A stretch of 24,402 bases of DNA from CAYSPT01 sp964432985 (GTDB taxonomy: Bacteria > Muiribacteriota > CAYSPT01): assembly GCA_964432985.1 (NCBI GenBank), contig CAYSPT010000073.1:1-24402 (forward strand). The letters run 5' to 3'. Position numbers and translations under genes: made by a program. This document shows, piece after piece, positions 1 through 7,002 of the stretch (position 1 is the first letter of the stretch; every line of letters starts with the position of its first letter). Below the pieces are notes generated by a model. That model ran no database searches, had not been told where the DNA came from, and saw only the letters and a program-made list of their open reading frames with translations.

Positions 1-207
1 ACCGTGTTTGACATCTCGGACGTGGGCAACGGCAACTTAACCCACAAAGCGGCCTTTGCCGGAAGCGGCAGCCCGTACTACCTGGGGCAGGCGTTCCATG
101 TATATGAAACCGGTGGATTTGTATATGTCGCCGGTTTCACCGCTGATTCCTTATCCGTGTTCCGTATCCTCATCTCCAACGCCGGCGACTTCTTCTTGAT
201 GTTCTAA
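1..207 (+). CDS. LVIVD-repeat protein, C-terminal fragment (truncated by window edge)
   Basis: The frame is open from the first base and stops at 207, giving the last 68 residues of a longer protein. The text VFDISDVGNGNLTHKAAF followed by YLGQAFHVYETGGFVYVAGF matches the alternating pattern of LVIVD repeats, which form beta-propeller-like surface or secreted proteins (family knowledge). The last repeat is followed by a short hydrophobic end (FFLMF). No binding partner or substrate can be read from this fragment, and the start and any signal peptide lie outside the window. Confidence 0.65.
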   Translation, partial: TVFDISDVGNGNLTHKAAFAGSGSPYYLGQAFHVYETGGFVYVAGFTADSLSVFRILISNAGDFFLMF

Positions 208-253
208 GCTCTTGCATTACCGGCAGTTGGTTTATGACCATTTTCTTCTATTT

Positions 254-279
254 CGTAAATTAGTCATGACCAATTTACG
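254..279. promoter_or_regulatory. 26-bp near-perfect palindrome, likely operator
   Basis: The arms CGTAAATT and AATTTACG enclose GTCATGAC, itself a palindrome. Only one of the 13 base pairs is mismatched (A262 against C271). It overlaps the -35 region of the promoter at 266-293, as a repressor site would. The binding protein is unknown. Confidence 0.5.
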
Positions 280-293
280 ACAACACGTATAAT
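266..293 (+). promoter_or_regulatory. Putative sigma70-type promoter before the ATPase remnant
   Basis: A perfect TATAAT lies at 288-293, with ATGACC (four of six matches to TTGACA) at 266-271 and a 16-bp spacer. The -35 falls inside the palindrome at 254-279. It points into the broken ATPase gene, so it may be a leftover promoter. Confidence 0.4.
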
Positions 294-443
294 AGTCTTG
301 ACGATCAAACGATTATCAAGGGGCTGTTCAACACATATGGCGGCAGGGTTAAGATACTCGTCACCGGCAGCTCACGCCTTGATATTTTCAAACGGGGCGG
401 GGACAGCCTCATGGGGAGGTACTTCCTCTACCGGCTGGTTTGA
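294..443 (+). pseudogene. Remnant of an AAA_14/DUF4143-type ATPase gene
   Basis: A frame ending in TGA at 441-443 encodes TIIKGLFNTYGG, then RVKILVTGSSRLDIFKRGGD, then SLMGRYFLYRL. This is the conserved segment around and after the Walker B region in the prokaryotic AAA_14/DUF4143 ATPase family (the VTGSxRLDxxRRGGxSLxGRY signature). The upstream Walker A part and the downstream DUF4143 domain are both missing. No start codon with a ribosome binding site precedes the fragment. About 50 codons remain of a gene that is normally near 400 codons, so it cannot be functional. Confidence 0.7.
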
Positions 444-727
444 GAGAACACCTCTACATCATTTAACTCAATGACTGAGTAATTTTACTCAATATCGTCG
501 GGCTGGGCTGGTATGTCCCTGTCCGAATTCTTCAGCATACCCCTGGATGAGATCCTGTTAACAGACTGTTTCGAATTTTGAAACAACCCACAGGAGGACT
601 TGTGTGTCCTCTCAATTCCAGAAAAACCAGGATACATTCTCCGAAACCGCGTGGCGCTTCGCTCGACAACACGGGATGCATGTCCCGACGAGGCAGGGTC
701 CTTGTCTGCCGTCTGTCCGCCGCGCAC
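444..727. other. Spacer without a convincing gene
   Basis: No supported gene is visible. A frame at 513-581 could encode a 22-residue peptide beginning MSLSEFFSIPLDEILL, which might be a gene scrap but matches no family I know. Longer open frames here lack ribosome binding sites and plausible composition. A small inverted repeat, CGGGA/TCCCG, lies near 672-687. The stretch looks like decayed DNA continuing from the ATPase remnant. Confidence 0.4.
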
Positions 728-756
728 TGGACAACTGCCCCCCGGTCTGCTAAAAT
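728..756 (+). promoter_or_regulatory. Sigma70-type promoter for the dehydrogenase-like/kinase pair
   Basis: TGGACA (728-733) and TAAAAT (751-756) each match the consensus at five of six positions and are separated by exactly 17 bp. Transcription would start near 763, leaving a leader of about 43 nt that contains the palindrome at 773-789. Confidence 0.6.
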
Positions 757-772
757 CATGGTTCGCACATTT

Positions 773-789
773 ATAGAAATATTTTCTAT
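773..789. promoter_or_regulatory. A+T-rich palindrome in the leader
   Basis: ATAGAAA and TTTCTAT form a perfect inverted repeat around TAT, ending just before the ribosome binding site (AAGGAG, 793-798). It could be an operator or an RNA hairpin affecting translation. At 7 A+T-rich base pairs it could also be chance. Confidence 0.3.
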
Positions 790-805
790 TTTAAGGAGCA
801 TACCA

Positions 806-1873
806 ATGGATATTTTCAATTGTATGGAGAGCGCCGCCTCCAAGGAGGTGCTCTTTTTCAACGAGCCGTCGGTGGACTTGAAAGCCATCGTGGCCATCAA
901 CAACATTACCCTGGGACCCTCCATCTGCAGCTGCCGGGTGTTCGAATACCAGGACCAGGACAAGGCAATCAACGACGCCATCAACGAGGCGGCCTACAAC
1001 GCCTACAGCGCCGCGCTGATGAACCGCGATGTGGGCGGCGGGTGTGCCATCCTGGTAGGCGATCCCGGCGAGGTGAAATCCGAGATGTATTTCCGCTCGC
1101 TGGGGGCCTTCGTGGACAAGTTCTGCGGCCGGGTGCTGCTCACCGGTGAATCGGGTATATCCCCAAAGGACCTACTGGCCGTCAAGAAGGAGACCGATTT
1201 CGTGCTTGGGCTGCCGGAGATCTACGGCGGCAGCGGCGACACTTCGCTGAGCACCGCTAAAGGTGTCATCTGGGGTATCAAGGCCGCCATCAAGGACCTG
1301 ACCGACGAGATCAGCCTCAAGGGACTTAAAGTGGCGGTCCAGGGCGTGGGCCGGGTGGGCCGGTGGATCGTGGAAGAGCTCATCAACGAAGGAGCCGAAG
1401 TGGTGGTCACCGACCTGGTGTACGACAAGATCAAGGACATCCAGGACCGTTACTCCCAGGTAGCGGCGGTGAAGCCCGCCGAGATTTTCAAGACCGACTG
1501 CGATGTCTTCTGTTCTTCGGCCTTCAGCCACGCCGTAACCGCCGACGCCGTGGAAACGCTCAAATGCAAGGTGGTGACCGGGGCGGTCAACCGGATACTG
1601 GAGGACGACGCCCTGTGCGACCGGCTGAGGGAGAAGCACATCCTCTTCGTGCCCGGTTTCGTGGTCAACTCCGGCGAGATCATCCAGGTGTCAAACGAGC
1701 TGATGGGGTTCGGAGCGGAGAAGACCGAGCAGGAGATCAAGGATATCTATTTCAACACCCTGAACATCATCCTGGAGGGCAAGGAAAAGAAACAGTGCCT
1801 GACCGGGATCGCCCTCGAGCGCGCCCGGGACTACATCGACAGCGTGGCTACGCTCAAGATGCTCAAGTGCTGA
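806..1873 (+). CDS. Leu/Phe/Val dehydrogenase-fold protein lacking the catalytic lysines
   Basis: A 355-residue protein of the Glu/Leu/Phe/Val dehydrogenase superfamily, close to leucine dehydrogenase in length and layout. The N-terminal dimerisation/catalytic domain spans about 1-150, and the NAD-binding domain starts at GLKVAVQGVGRVG (174-185, GxGxxG) with acidic TD at the end of the second strand. The motif that carries catalytic Lys80 in leucine dehydrogenase (GGGK) reads GGGC here, with Cys at residue 80. The substrate-binding lysine motif (YKNA) reads YNAY, and the usual TAED segment reads TGES. Ordinary oxidative deamination is therefore doubtful. The start at 806 follows AAGGAG with proper spacing; a longer upstream frame lacks this. 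It is followed 16 bp later by the kinase fusion, an order recalling bcd-buk in bkd operons. It may act on another substrate or be a sensor or scaffold. Confidence 0.82.
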   Translation: MDIFNCMESAASKEVLFFNEPSVDLKAIVAINNITLGPSICSCRVFEYQDQDKAINDAINEAAYNAYSAALMNRDVGGGCAILVGDPGEVKSEMYFRSLGAFVDKFCGRVLLTGESGISPKDLLAVKKETDFVLGLPEIYGGSGDTSLSTAKGVIWGIKAAIKDLTDEISLKGLKVAVQGVGRVGRWIVEELINEGAEVVVTDLVYDKIKDIQDRYSQVAAVKPAEIFKTDCDVFCSSAFSHAVTADAVETLKCKVVTGAVNRILEDDALCDRLREKHILFVPGFVVNSGEIIQVSNELMGFGAEKTEQEIKDIYFNTLNIILEGKEKKQCLTGIALERARDYIDSVATLKMLKC

Positions 1874-1889
1874 GGGAGGCGGGAGACCA

Positions 1890-3869
1890 ATGGGGAAGAA
1901 AACGTTCACCATCCTGACTATCAATCCCGGCTCCACCTCTACCAAGATCGGGTTGTTTGAAAACGAAACAGTGCTCTTCGAGACCTCCGTCAGGCACAGC
2001 ACCAAGAAGCTGGAGGAGCTCGGCCAGATATGGGACCAGTACTCGTTTCGCAAGGACGAGATTCTCGAGGAGCTCGAGGCGCGGAAAGTGGACATAAAAT
2101 CGCTTGACGCCATCGTGGCTCGGGGAGGGTTAATCAAGCCCATCCCCAGCGGTACCTACACCATCGACGAGAAGATGATCGAGGACGCCCGCATTGGCTA
2201 CCAGGGGCAGCACGCCAGCAACCTGGGCTGCGTCATCGCCTACGGGATCGGCTGGGAGTACACCATCCCCACCTATATTACCGATCCCCCATCGGTGGAT
2301 GATTTCGATCCCCTGGCCCGGGTGTCCGGGACGGCGGAGTTCGACCGCAACAGTCTCTTTCACGCCCTGAACATCTTCGCCACCGCCCGCAGGTTTGCCC
2401 GGGACCGCAAGAAAAAGATCGCGGACCTCAACCTGATCGTGGCCCACCTGGGAGGAGGTATCACCGTGGCGGCGCTGAAAAAAGGCAAGGCCGTCAACGT
2501 CAATAACGGCCTGGGCGAAGGACCCTTCACGCCTGAACGTACCGGGGGGCTGCCGTTAATGAAGTTCATGGACCTCTGCCTGTCTGGAAAGTACGACCGG
2601 GACCAGCTCAAAAAGATAGTAGCCGGAAAGGGCGGCCTGGTATCCTATTTCAAGACCAACAACGCCACCGACGTGGAGAACATGATCAAGGCCGGCAACG
2701 AGCGGTTCCGCCTGGTGTTCGAAGCCATGGCCTATCAGATAGCCGAGGAGATCGGCGCCCGGGCCACCGACCTGAAAGGAGAGGTGGACGCGGTGCTCCT
2801 CACCGGCGGGCTGGCCTACTCCGACATGCTCACCGGATGGATCAAGGAGCGCACCTCGTTCATCAGTGACGTGGTCACCTACCCGGGTGAAAATGAGCTT
2901 CAGGCCCTGGCCATGGGTGGGCTGCGTGTTCTTCGGGGCGAAGACACCGCCAAATGCTACTCCATCACCAACAAGAAGGTGGGGGTTTGCTACTGGACCA
3001 GCGTGGAGGAGTACAACCAGGCCATCGCCATCATCGAGGACACCTTCCGCGAAAACGGGTACCGCATACGCTCCGAGGACAGCAACATGGAGATCCTGTA
3101 CAAGAACTGCCAGGAGAGCGAAGAGAAGGTGGGCGAGGCCATCAACTCGTTCACCCAGGCGGGGGTGGACATCATCTTCGCCCTGGGCTCCCCGGTAAGC
3201 GCCGTAATCAAGCGCTACCTGCGCGGAAACGACGTGCCCGTGGTCTGCCTGGGCGTGTACAATCCCATCGTCCTGGGAGCGCTCGATCTGAACGAAGAGG
3301 ACAACCTCTACGCCTCCTGTTACTCCATTGACATCAAGGAGCAGATGAAACGAACCATGTTCAAGCTCAATCCCGCGATTAAGAAGATCGGGATGATGTA
3401 CAAGGCGGGGGAGCTTCAGTCCGAGATCCAGCACGACGAGGTAAAGAAGATCACCAGCAGGCTTGGTATCGAGCTTATCGCCCAGGACGTGCAGAACGAA
3501 GAGGAATTCCCCAGGGTGCTGGAAACGTTTATCGAAGAAGAGGTGGAGTGGCTGGTCCTTGAGGCCGACACCATGGTAGCCAACGCCAGCCTTAACAGTA
3601 TAGAGACGCTGGCACATCGGATTCCCACCATGTGCCTGCTGCAAAACACCATCCACCGCGGCGGAATGATCGGTTACGTCGCCTGCTGGAGCGATGTCTG
3701 CCAAAACGGCGCCAACCTGGCCCTCAAACTGTTCGAAGGCGCGCCGGTTAAACAGAAGATCACCCGGCCGGTTAAACGGAACCTGCTGGTCAACGAAACC
3801 ACCGCCCGGAAACTGAAACTGTACGACACCATCAAGGAAAACATAGAAAAAGTACGTTTTGTTAAGTGA
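1890..3869 (+). CDS. Butyrate kinase fused to ABC-type substrate-binding domain
   Basis: A 659-residue two-domain protein. Residues 1-357 are a full butyrate/branched-chain acyl kinase of the ASKHA acetokinase family: the phosphate loop TINPGSTSTKIG near 10, then RGGLIKPIPSGTY, VAHLGGGITV near 184, the NGLGEGPFTPERTGGLP segment near 206, and LLTGGLAYS near 303. Such kinases interconvert acyl-CoA-derived acyl phosphate plus ADP with free acid plus ATP. From about residue 361 to 650 the chain resembles ABC substrate-binding proteins of the ABC_sub_bind/TrpX type: an N-lobe with FALGSPVSAVIK and a C-lobe with AIKKIGMMYKAGE and ending VNETTARKLKL. There is no signal peptide, so the binding domain should be cytoplasmic. 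I infer ligand control of the kinase. The ribosome binding site (GGGAGGCGGGAG) sits directly upstream, and the gene is likely cotranscribed with the preceding one. Confidence 0.88.
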   Translation: MGKKTFTILTINPGSTSTKIGLFENETVLFETSVRHSTKKLEELGQIWDQYSFRKDEILEELEARKVDIKSLDAIVARGGLIKPIPSGTYTIDEKMIEDARIGYQGQHASNLGCVIAYGIGWEYTIPTYITDPPSVDDFDPLARVSGTAEFDRNSLFHALNIFATARRFARDRKKKIADLNLIVAHLGGGITVAALKKGKAVNVNNGLGEGPFTPERTGGLPLMKFMDLCLSGKYDRDQLKKIVAGKGGLVSYFKTNNATDVENMIKAGNERFRLVFEAMAYQIAEEIGARATDLKGEVDAVLLTGGLAYSDMLTGWIKERTSFISDVVTYPGENELQALAMGGLRVLRGEDTAKCYSITNKKVGVCYWTSVEEYNQAIAIIEDTFRENGYRIRSEDSNMEILYKNCQESEEKVGEAINSFTQAGVDIIFALGSPVSAVIKRYLRGNDVPVVCLGVYNPIVLGALDLNEEDNLYASCYSIDIKEQMKRTMFKLNPAIKKIGMMYKAGELQSEIQHDEVKKITSRLGIELIAQDVQNEEEFPRVLETFIEEEVEWLVLEADTMVANASLNSIETLAHRIPTMCLLQNTIHRGGMIGYVACWSDVCQNGANLALKLFEGAPVKQKITRPVKRNLLVNETTARKLKLYDTIKENIEKVRFVK

Positions 3870-3874
3870 CATTG

Positions 3875-3952
3875 TACGTCATTGCCCGACTTGATCGGGC
3901 AATCCATGCTAATTCGTGTGTGGATCCTCCGGTCAAGCCGGAGGATGACATA
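3875..3952. repeat. Interspersed palindromic element with two hairpins
   Basis: Hairpin one is ATTGCCCGA/TCGGGCAAT (3881-3903, 9-bp perfect stem, 5-nt loop). Hairpin two is TCCTCCGG/CCGGAGGA with loop TCAAG (about 3925-3945). The layout (GTCATTGCC...GGCAATCCATG...TGGATCC...GGATGACA) resembles palindromic intergenic elements I recall from proteobacterial genomes. Without a poly-T run it is a poor intrinsic terminator, though it could slow transcription after the kinase gene. Confidence 0.55.
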
Positions 3953-4078
3953 GTCAAGCCGGAGGATGACATAGTCAAGCCGGAGGATGACATGGTCAAG
4001 CCGGAGGATGACATAGTATTGCCGGAGGATGACATAGTCAAGCCGGAGGATGACATAGTATTGCCGGTGAATGACATT
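3932..4078. repeat. 21-bp tandem array, seven units, before asnA
   Basis: Seven contiguous 21-bp units start at 3932, 3953, 3974, 3995, 4016, 4037 and 4058. Units 1, 2, 4 and 6 are identical (GTCAAGCCGGAGGATGACAT plus A), unit 3 differs by one base, and units 5 and 7 begin GTATTG. The unit is the right arm of the adjoining palindromic element, so the array seems to have grown from it. Because 21 is a multiple of three, a frame from GTG 3866 stays open as repeated VKPEDDI and ends at 4102, overlapping the asnA start as ATGA. I regard that frame as a by-product of the array. Confidence 0.8.
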
Positions 4079-4098
4079 TTAATTAAGGAGGAAACATT

Positions 4099-5223
4099 AT
4101 GAGCAACAAAGAAGCCGACCTGGCTGGTCCTGGTATCAGCACCTACGAAGAAGTAAGCAAGATTCTCCCCGATAACTACGACCCGATTCTGTCCCCGCTT
4201 GACACCATGAAGGGTGTCTTCGCCATCAAACGTTATATCGAGGACGGGCTCAGCAAGGAGCTCAATATTCAGCTGGTGCAGGTGCCCCTCATCGTGGACC
4301 GTGACAGCGGTATGAACGATTACCTGGACCGGGACGGCTCCCGCACACCCATCGACTTCACCCTGGGGCTCGGGCTGCCCAGACGCATCGACGCCCAGGT
4401 GGTCCAGGCCGCCACCAAGTGGAAACGCTTCGCTCTGAAGCAGTTCAACTGCGCCGTGGGCGAAGGCATCAACACCGATATGAAGGCAGTACGCAAAGAC
4501 TACTTTTTAGACCACGACCACTCCTCCTACGTGGACCAGTGGGACTGGGAGCGGGTCGTCACCCCCGAGCAGCGCAACCTTGATTTTCTCAAAGATGTGG
4601 TAAAGAAGATCTGGAAGGTCATCCGCGGAGCCGGGCTCATGGCGCAGGAGATGTTCCCGCAGCTTGAAGGCCGCTACCCGGACATCCCCGAAGAGCTCAC
4701 GTTCCTGCACGCCGAGGAGATCCTTGACATGTACCCGGACCTGCCGCGCAAGCAGCGCGAAACCGCCATCCTCCAGAAGTACCCGGCGGTCTTCATCATC
4801 GGTATCGGGTGGGTGCTGAAGGACGGGTACCCGCACGAGATGCGGGCGGCGGATTACGATGACTGGTGCACCCCGACCATCGTCAAGGACGGGCAGCAGA
4901 TGCACGGGATGAACGGCGACATTTTAGTCTGGAACCCGGTCACGAAGCGCCGCCATGAGTTAACCTCCATGGGTGTAAGGGTGACCAAGGACACCCTGGT
5001 CCAGCAGCTCAAGATCACCGGCCAGGAGGATTTCCTTAAGCTCCCATACCACAAGATGATCATGAACGACGAGATCCCGCTTTCTATCGGCGGCGGTATC
5101 GGCCAGGCACGCACCTACATGTACCTGCTTCGAAAGGCGCACCTGGGTGAGGTCACGGTCTCGGTGTGGCCGAAACCGCTCAAGGAAATCTGCGCCGAGA
5201 AAAACATACACGTTCTGGAGTAA
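4099..5223 (+). CDS. asnA: Aspartate-ammonia ligase (asparagine synthetase A)
   Basis: This enzyme makes asparagine from aspartate, ammonia and ATP (giving AMP and PPi) in the cytoplasm. It has a class II aminoacyl-tRNA-synthetase-like fold. AsnA landmarks run in order: KWKRFALKQFNCAVGEGINT, the SSYVDQWDWERV motif, HAEEILDMYPDLPRKQRE, ADYDDWCTP, MNGDILVWNPV, SMGVRV, and SIGGGIGQAR near the C-terminus. At 374 residues it is about 40 longer than the E. coli enzyme, mainly through an N-terminal extension of some 33 residues before the first conserved helix. AAGGAGG at 4085-4091 fixes the start. It lies 229 bp after the kinase fusion, behind the repeat array, and converges with the next gene with 10 bp between the stops. 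Confidence 0.95.
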   Translation: MSNKEADLAGPGISTYEEVSKILPDNYDPILSPLDTMKGVFAIKRYIEDGLSKELNIQLVQVPLIVDRDSGMNDYLDRDGSRTPIDFTLGLGLPRRIDAQVVQAATKWKRFALKQFNCAVGEGINTDMKAVRKDYFLDHDHSSYVDQWDWERVVTPEQRNLDFLKDVVKKIWKVIRGAGLMAQEMFPQLEGRYPDIPEELTFLHAEEILDMYPDLPRKQRETAILQKYPAVFIIGIGWVLKDGYPHEMRAADYDDWCTPTIVKDGQQMHGMNGDILVWNPVTKRRHELTSMGVRVTKDTLVQQLKITGQEDFLKLPYHKMIMNDEIPLSIGGGIGQARTYMYLLRKAHLGEVTVSVWPKPLKEICAEKNIHVLE

Positions 5224-5233
5224 CGAGGATGGA

Positions 5234-6526
5234 TTAAGCGCCGGCGCACCCGCACTTGCAGGCACAACCTTCACCGGTTTGCAGCCGGTGAAGGTTCCAG
5301 GCCGGGATGACTGCTATCCCATTCCCGGTCAGGACCCTGGCGGTGCGGTTCAACGCGGCGTGTTTGTCCAGGTAGTTTAGCTCCATCTTCTCCATCAGGC
5401 CGCCGGCGAGAATCTCCTCTTTGGTCTTGAAGTAGTCCATGATATCGGAGGGATGGTCCCGTTTCGAGTCGAGTTCCGGACCGCCGCCTTCGTGCTTGGC
5501 GCTGATATTTTTGACCCGCTTAGCCACTTCTGGCAGTTCATCCGTCCGGTCGTAGGGCTGCCTGACAATGGATTTCCAGGTTTCGGTGATGTGGTGCTCG
5601 AAGCGGACCTTGTCTTCGAACCCCAGGGCCCCCCGCGATACCGCGCTCAGTTCGATGGTCTCGTTGTTGACCGAGTTTGAGAAGTTGAATCCGATCAGTG
5701 GCGTGGTCCCGTCCGCCTGGCTGAAAAGCTTGGCTGTCATCAGGGTCCACAGCACCGAGTACGGGTTGTCGTTGCCCATGAAGACAGAGATTTTAAACTT
5801 GATATCCACCCCGAGTTTGTACAGTAAATACCCCAGCAGGACGGTGCCGGGATTGAGGTTGAGCACCTCGCGTACCCCGTAGTTGGTGTGATAGTACAGG
5901 AACTCGTCCACCCACTTCAGCGCGTAATCGTTGGGCTGCCCCGGGCCGCCGAAATAACCGGTGATGGTGTCGGGTCCGCCCAGGTGAACGTTGGCCCCGT
6001 CCGTCCCTCTGGTATCCAGGGTCTCCACCCAGGTGGCGCCTACTATGTTCATGGCTGCAGAGACAGCCAGCAGGTCACCGTTGTCCGATTCCGACTCCTT
6101 CATGCTGCGTACCCTGATGTACCGGCCAGGCATCAGTTCGCCCTGCTCGATGGCCTGCCGCGCCTGGGATATCATCCAGGGGAAAAACTGAAGCGCGCTG
6201 ATCTCCAGGGTCACGGCATTGGACTGGTCAAACGTGACCGATCCGTACCGGTCTCCCAGCACCTTGCGGTAGTAATCCTCCAGGGAAATGAAGGACTTAT
6301 TGTCCAGCTGCTCCGCAAGCCATTCCAGGTCTTTGACATAAGGTGAATTGATGTCCCGCAGCTTGTCTACCTGGACTTTGAGAACCCCCGCGGCCCGCGC
6401 TTTACGGTTGATCTCTTCCACACCGCCGTGCTTTTCTATCACTGCAAGCAGGCCGTCGGTGACCGGGTTTTCTGAATTTAAAAAAGCATCTATCGATTCA
6501 AGTGCGTCCCTGTTTACCTTCAGCAA
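5234..6526 (-). CDS. Unrecognised protein with Cys-rich C-terminal tail; 5' end uncertain
   Basis: I do not recognise this family. About 430 residues can be read. The middle has features typical of a conserved soluble enzyme: GRYIRVRSMKES, VGATWVETLDTRGTDGAN, LGGPDTITGYFGGPGQ, NLNPGTVLLGYLLYKLGVD, ISVFMGNDNPYS and IGFNFSNSVNNETIE. There is no signal peptide or membrane segment in this part. The chain ends GCACKCGCAGA, four cysteines in eight residues, which could bind metal. The start is unsure: TTG at 6526 is one option, but the frame stays open into a 12-bp repeat (RNTG or EYRA, depending on frame) and the 100-N gap, so the true start may be inside or beyond it. It is transcribed away from comB and converges with asnA. 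Confidence 0.7.
   Translation of the reverse strand: MLKVNRDALESIDAFLNSENPVTDGLLAVIEKHGGVEEINRKARAAGVLKVQVDKLRDINSPYVKDLEWLAEQLDNKSFISLEDYYRKVLGDRYGSVTFDQSNAVTLEISALQFFPWMISQARQAIEQGELMPGRYIRVRSMKESESDNGDLLAVSAAMNIVGATWVETLDTRGTDGANVHLGGPDTITGYFGGPGQPNDYALKWVDEFLYYHTNYGVREVLNLNPGTVLLGYLLYKLGVDIKFKISVFMGNDNPYSVLWTLMTAKLFSQADGTTPLIGFNFSNSVNNETIELSAVSRGALGFEDKVRFEHHITETWKSIVRQPYDRTDELPEVAKRVKNISAKHEGGGPELDSKRDHPSDIMDYFKTKEEILAGGLMEKMELNYLDKHAALNRTARVLTGNGIAVIPAWNLHRLQTGEGCACKCGCAGA
5266..5296. repeat. Perfect 12-bp inverted repeat inside the 3' end of the next gene
   Basis: AACCTTCACCGG and its exact complement flank a 7-nt loop (TTTGCAG). It encodes NLHRLQTGEG of the minus-strand protein and lies 43 bp beyond the asnA stop. 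With no T-run it is not a classical terminator, but such a stem could end or protect asnA transcripts arriving from the plus strand. Confidence 0.45.
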
Positions 6527-6530
6527 ATCC

Positions 6531-6682
6531 CGCCCGGTATTCCGCCCGGTATTCCGCNNNNNNNNNNNNNNNNNNNNNNNNNNNNNNNNNNNNNNNNNNN
6601 NNNNNNNNNNNNNNNNNNNNNNNNNNNNNNNNNNNNNNNNNNNNNNNNNNNNNNNNNCCGCCCGGTATTCCGCCCGGTATTC
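6531..6682. repeat. 12-bp tandem repeat interrupted by a 100-N gap
   Basis: CGCCCGGTATTC units stand at 6531-6542 and 6543-6554, and again at 6659-6670 and 6671-6682, with partial units touching the N run (6558-6657). The same unit in phase on both sides says the gap is an unresolved tandem array of unknown length. All three minus-strand frames through it are open because 12 is a multiple of three. Confidence 0.85.
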
Positions 6683-7002
6683 CGCATGGTACCACTCATG
6701 GTTGTGCCCCCTTTTCGTTACCGTTCTTAAGATATTCCACTCCGTACAGTTCACCAGATTCCACTCATCAGTATACTCCTGATTGCAGGTAACAATCAAA
6801 GACGATGAGACAAGCTTTTCGAGAAACGTTGATAAAAAAAAGCTCCTGAACACCTCAAGCACAGCAGACAAAGGAACCGCTCCGACAGGTATGTCATAAC
6901 AACTGCTGTAATATTTAAAGCAGTTGTATAAACACAGAGATCTTCCGTCCCGTCGGGATCATCGTATGGTTTTCATAAAGGAGCTGAAAAGATTTTGGTC
7001 AC
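6683..7002. other. A+T-richer spacer; no supported gene
   Basis: On the minus strand a frame stays open from 6871 into the N gap, but it has an unlikely composition and no ribosome binding site, so I do not extend the 5234 gene to it. An A-rich tract lies at 6833-6842. A good AAAGGAG-like site near 6978 precedes no plus-strand gene. I saw no RNA gene. Confidence 0.4.

Noticed and set aside
2556..3872. 438-codon minus-strand frame opposite the kinase fusion
   Set aside because: It is a shadow of a G+C-rich coding region; its translation has no known motif, and the plus-strand gene is certain.
3881..3903. Intrinsic terminator after the kinase fusion
   Set aside because: The 9-bp stem is perfect but is followed by no T-run, and it belongs to a palindromic repeat element.
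3866..4102. 78-codon plus-strand frame of repeated VKPEDDI before asnA
   Set aside because: It starts at a GTG inside the kinase stop region with no ribosome binding site and owes its openness to the 21-bp period. I treat it as a by-product of the array.
6527..6871. Extension of the unrecognised minus-strand gene through the N gap to 6871
   Set aside because: Continuity through 100 N is artificial, and the part beyond the gap has no ribosome binding site and an odd composition. The true start needs the gap to be closed.
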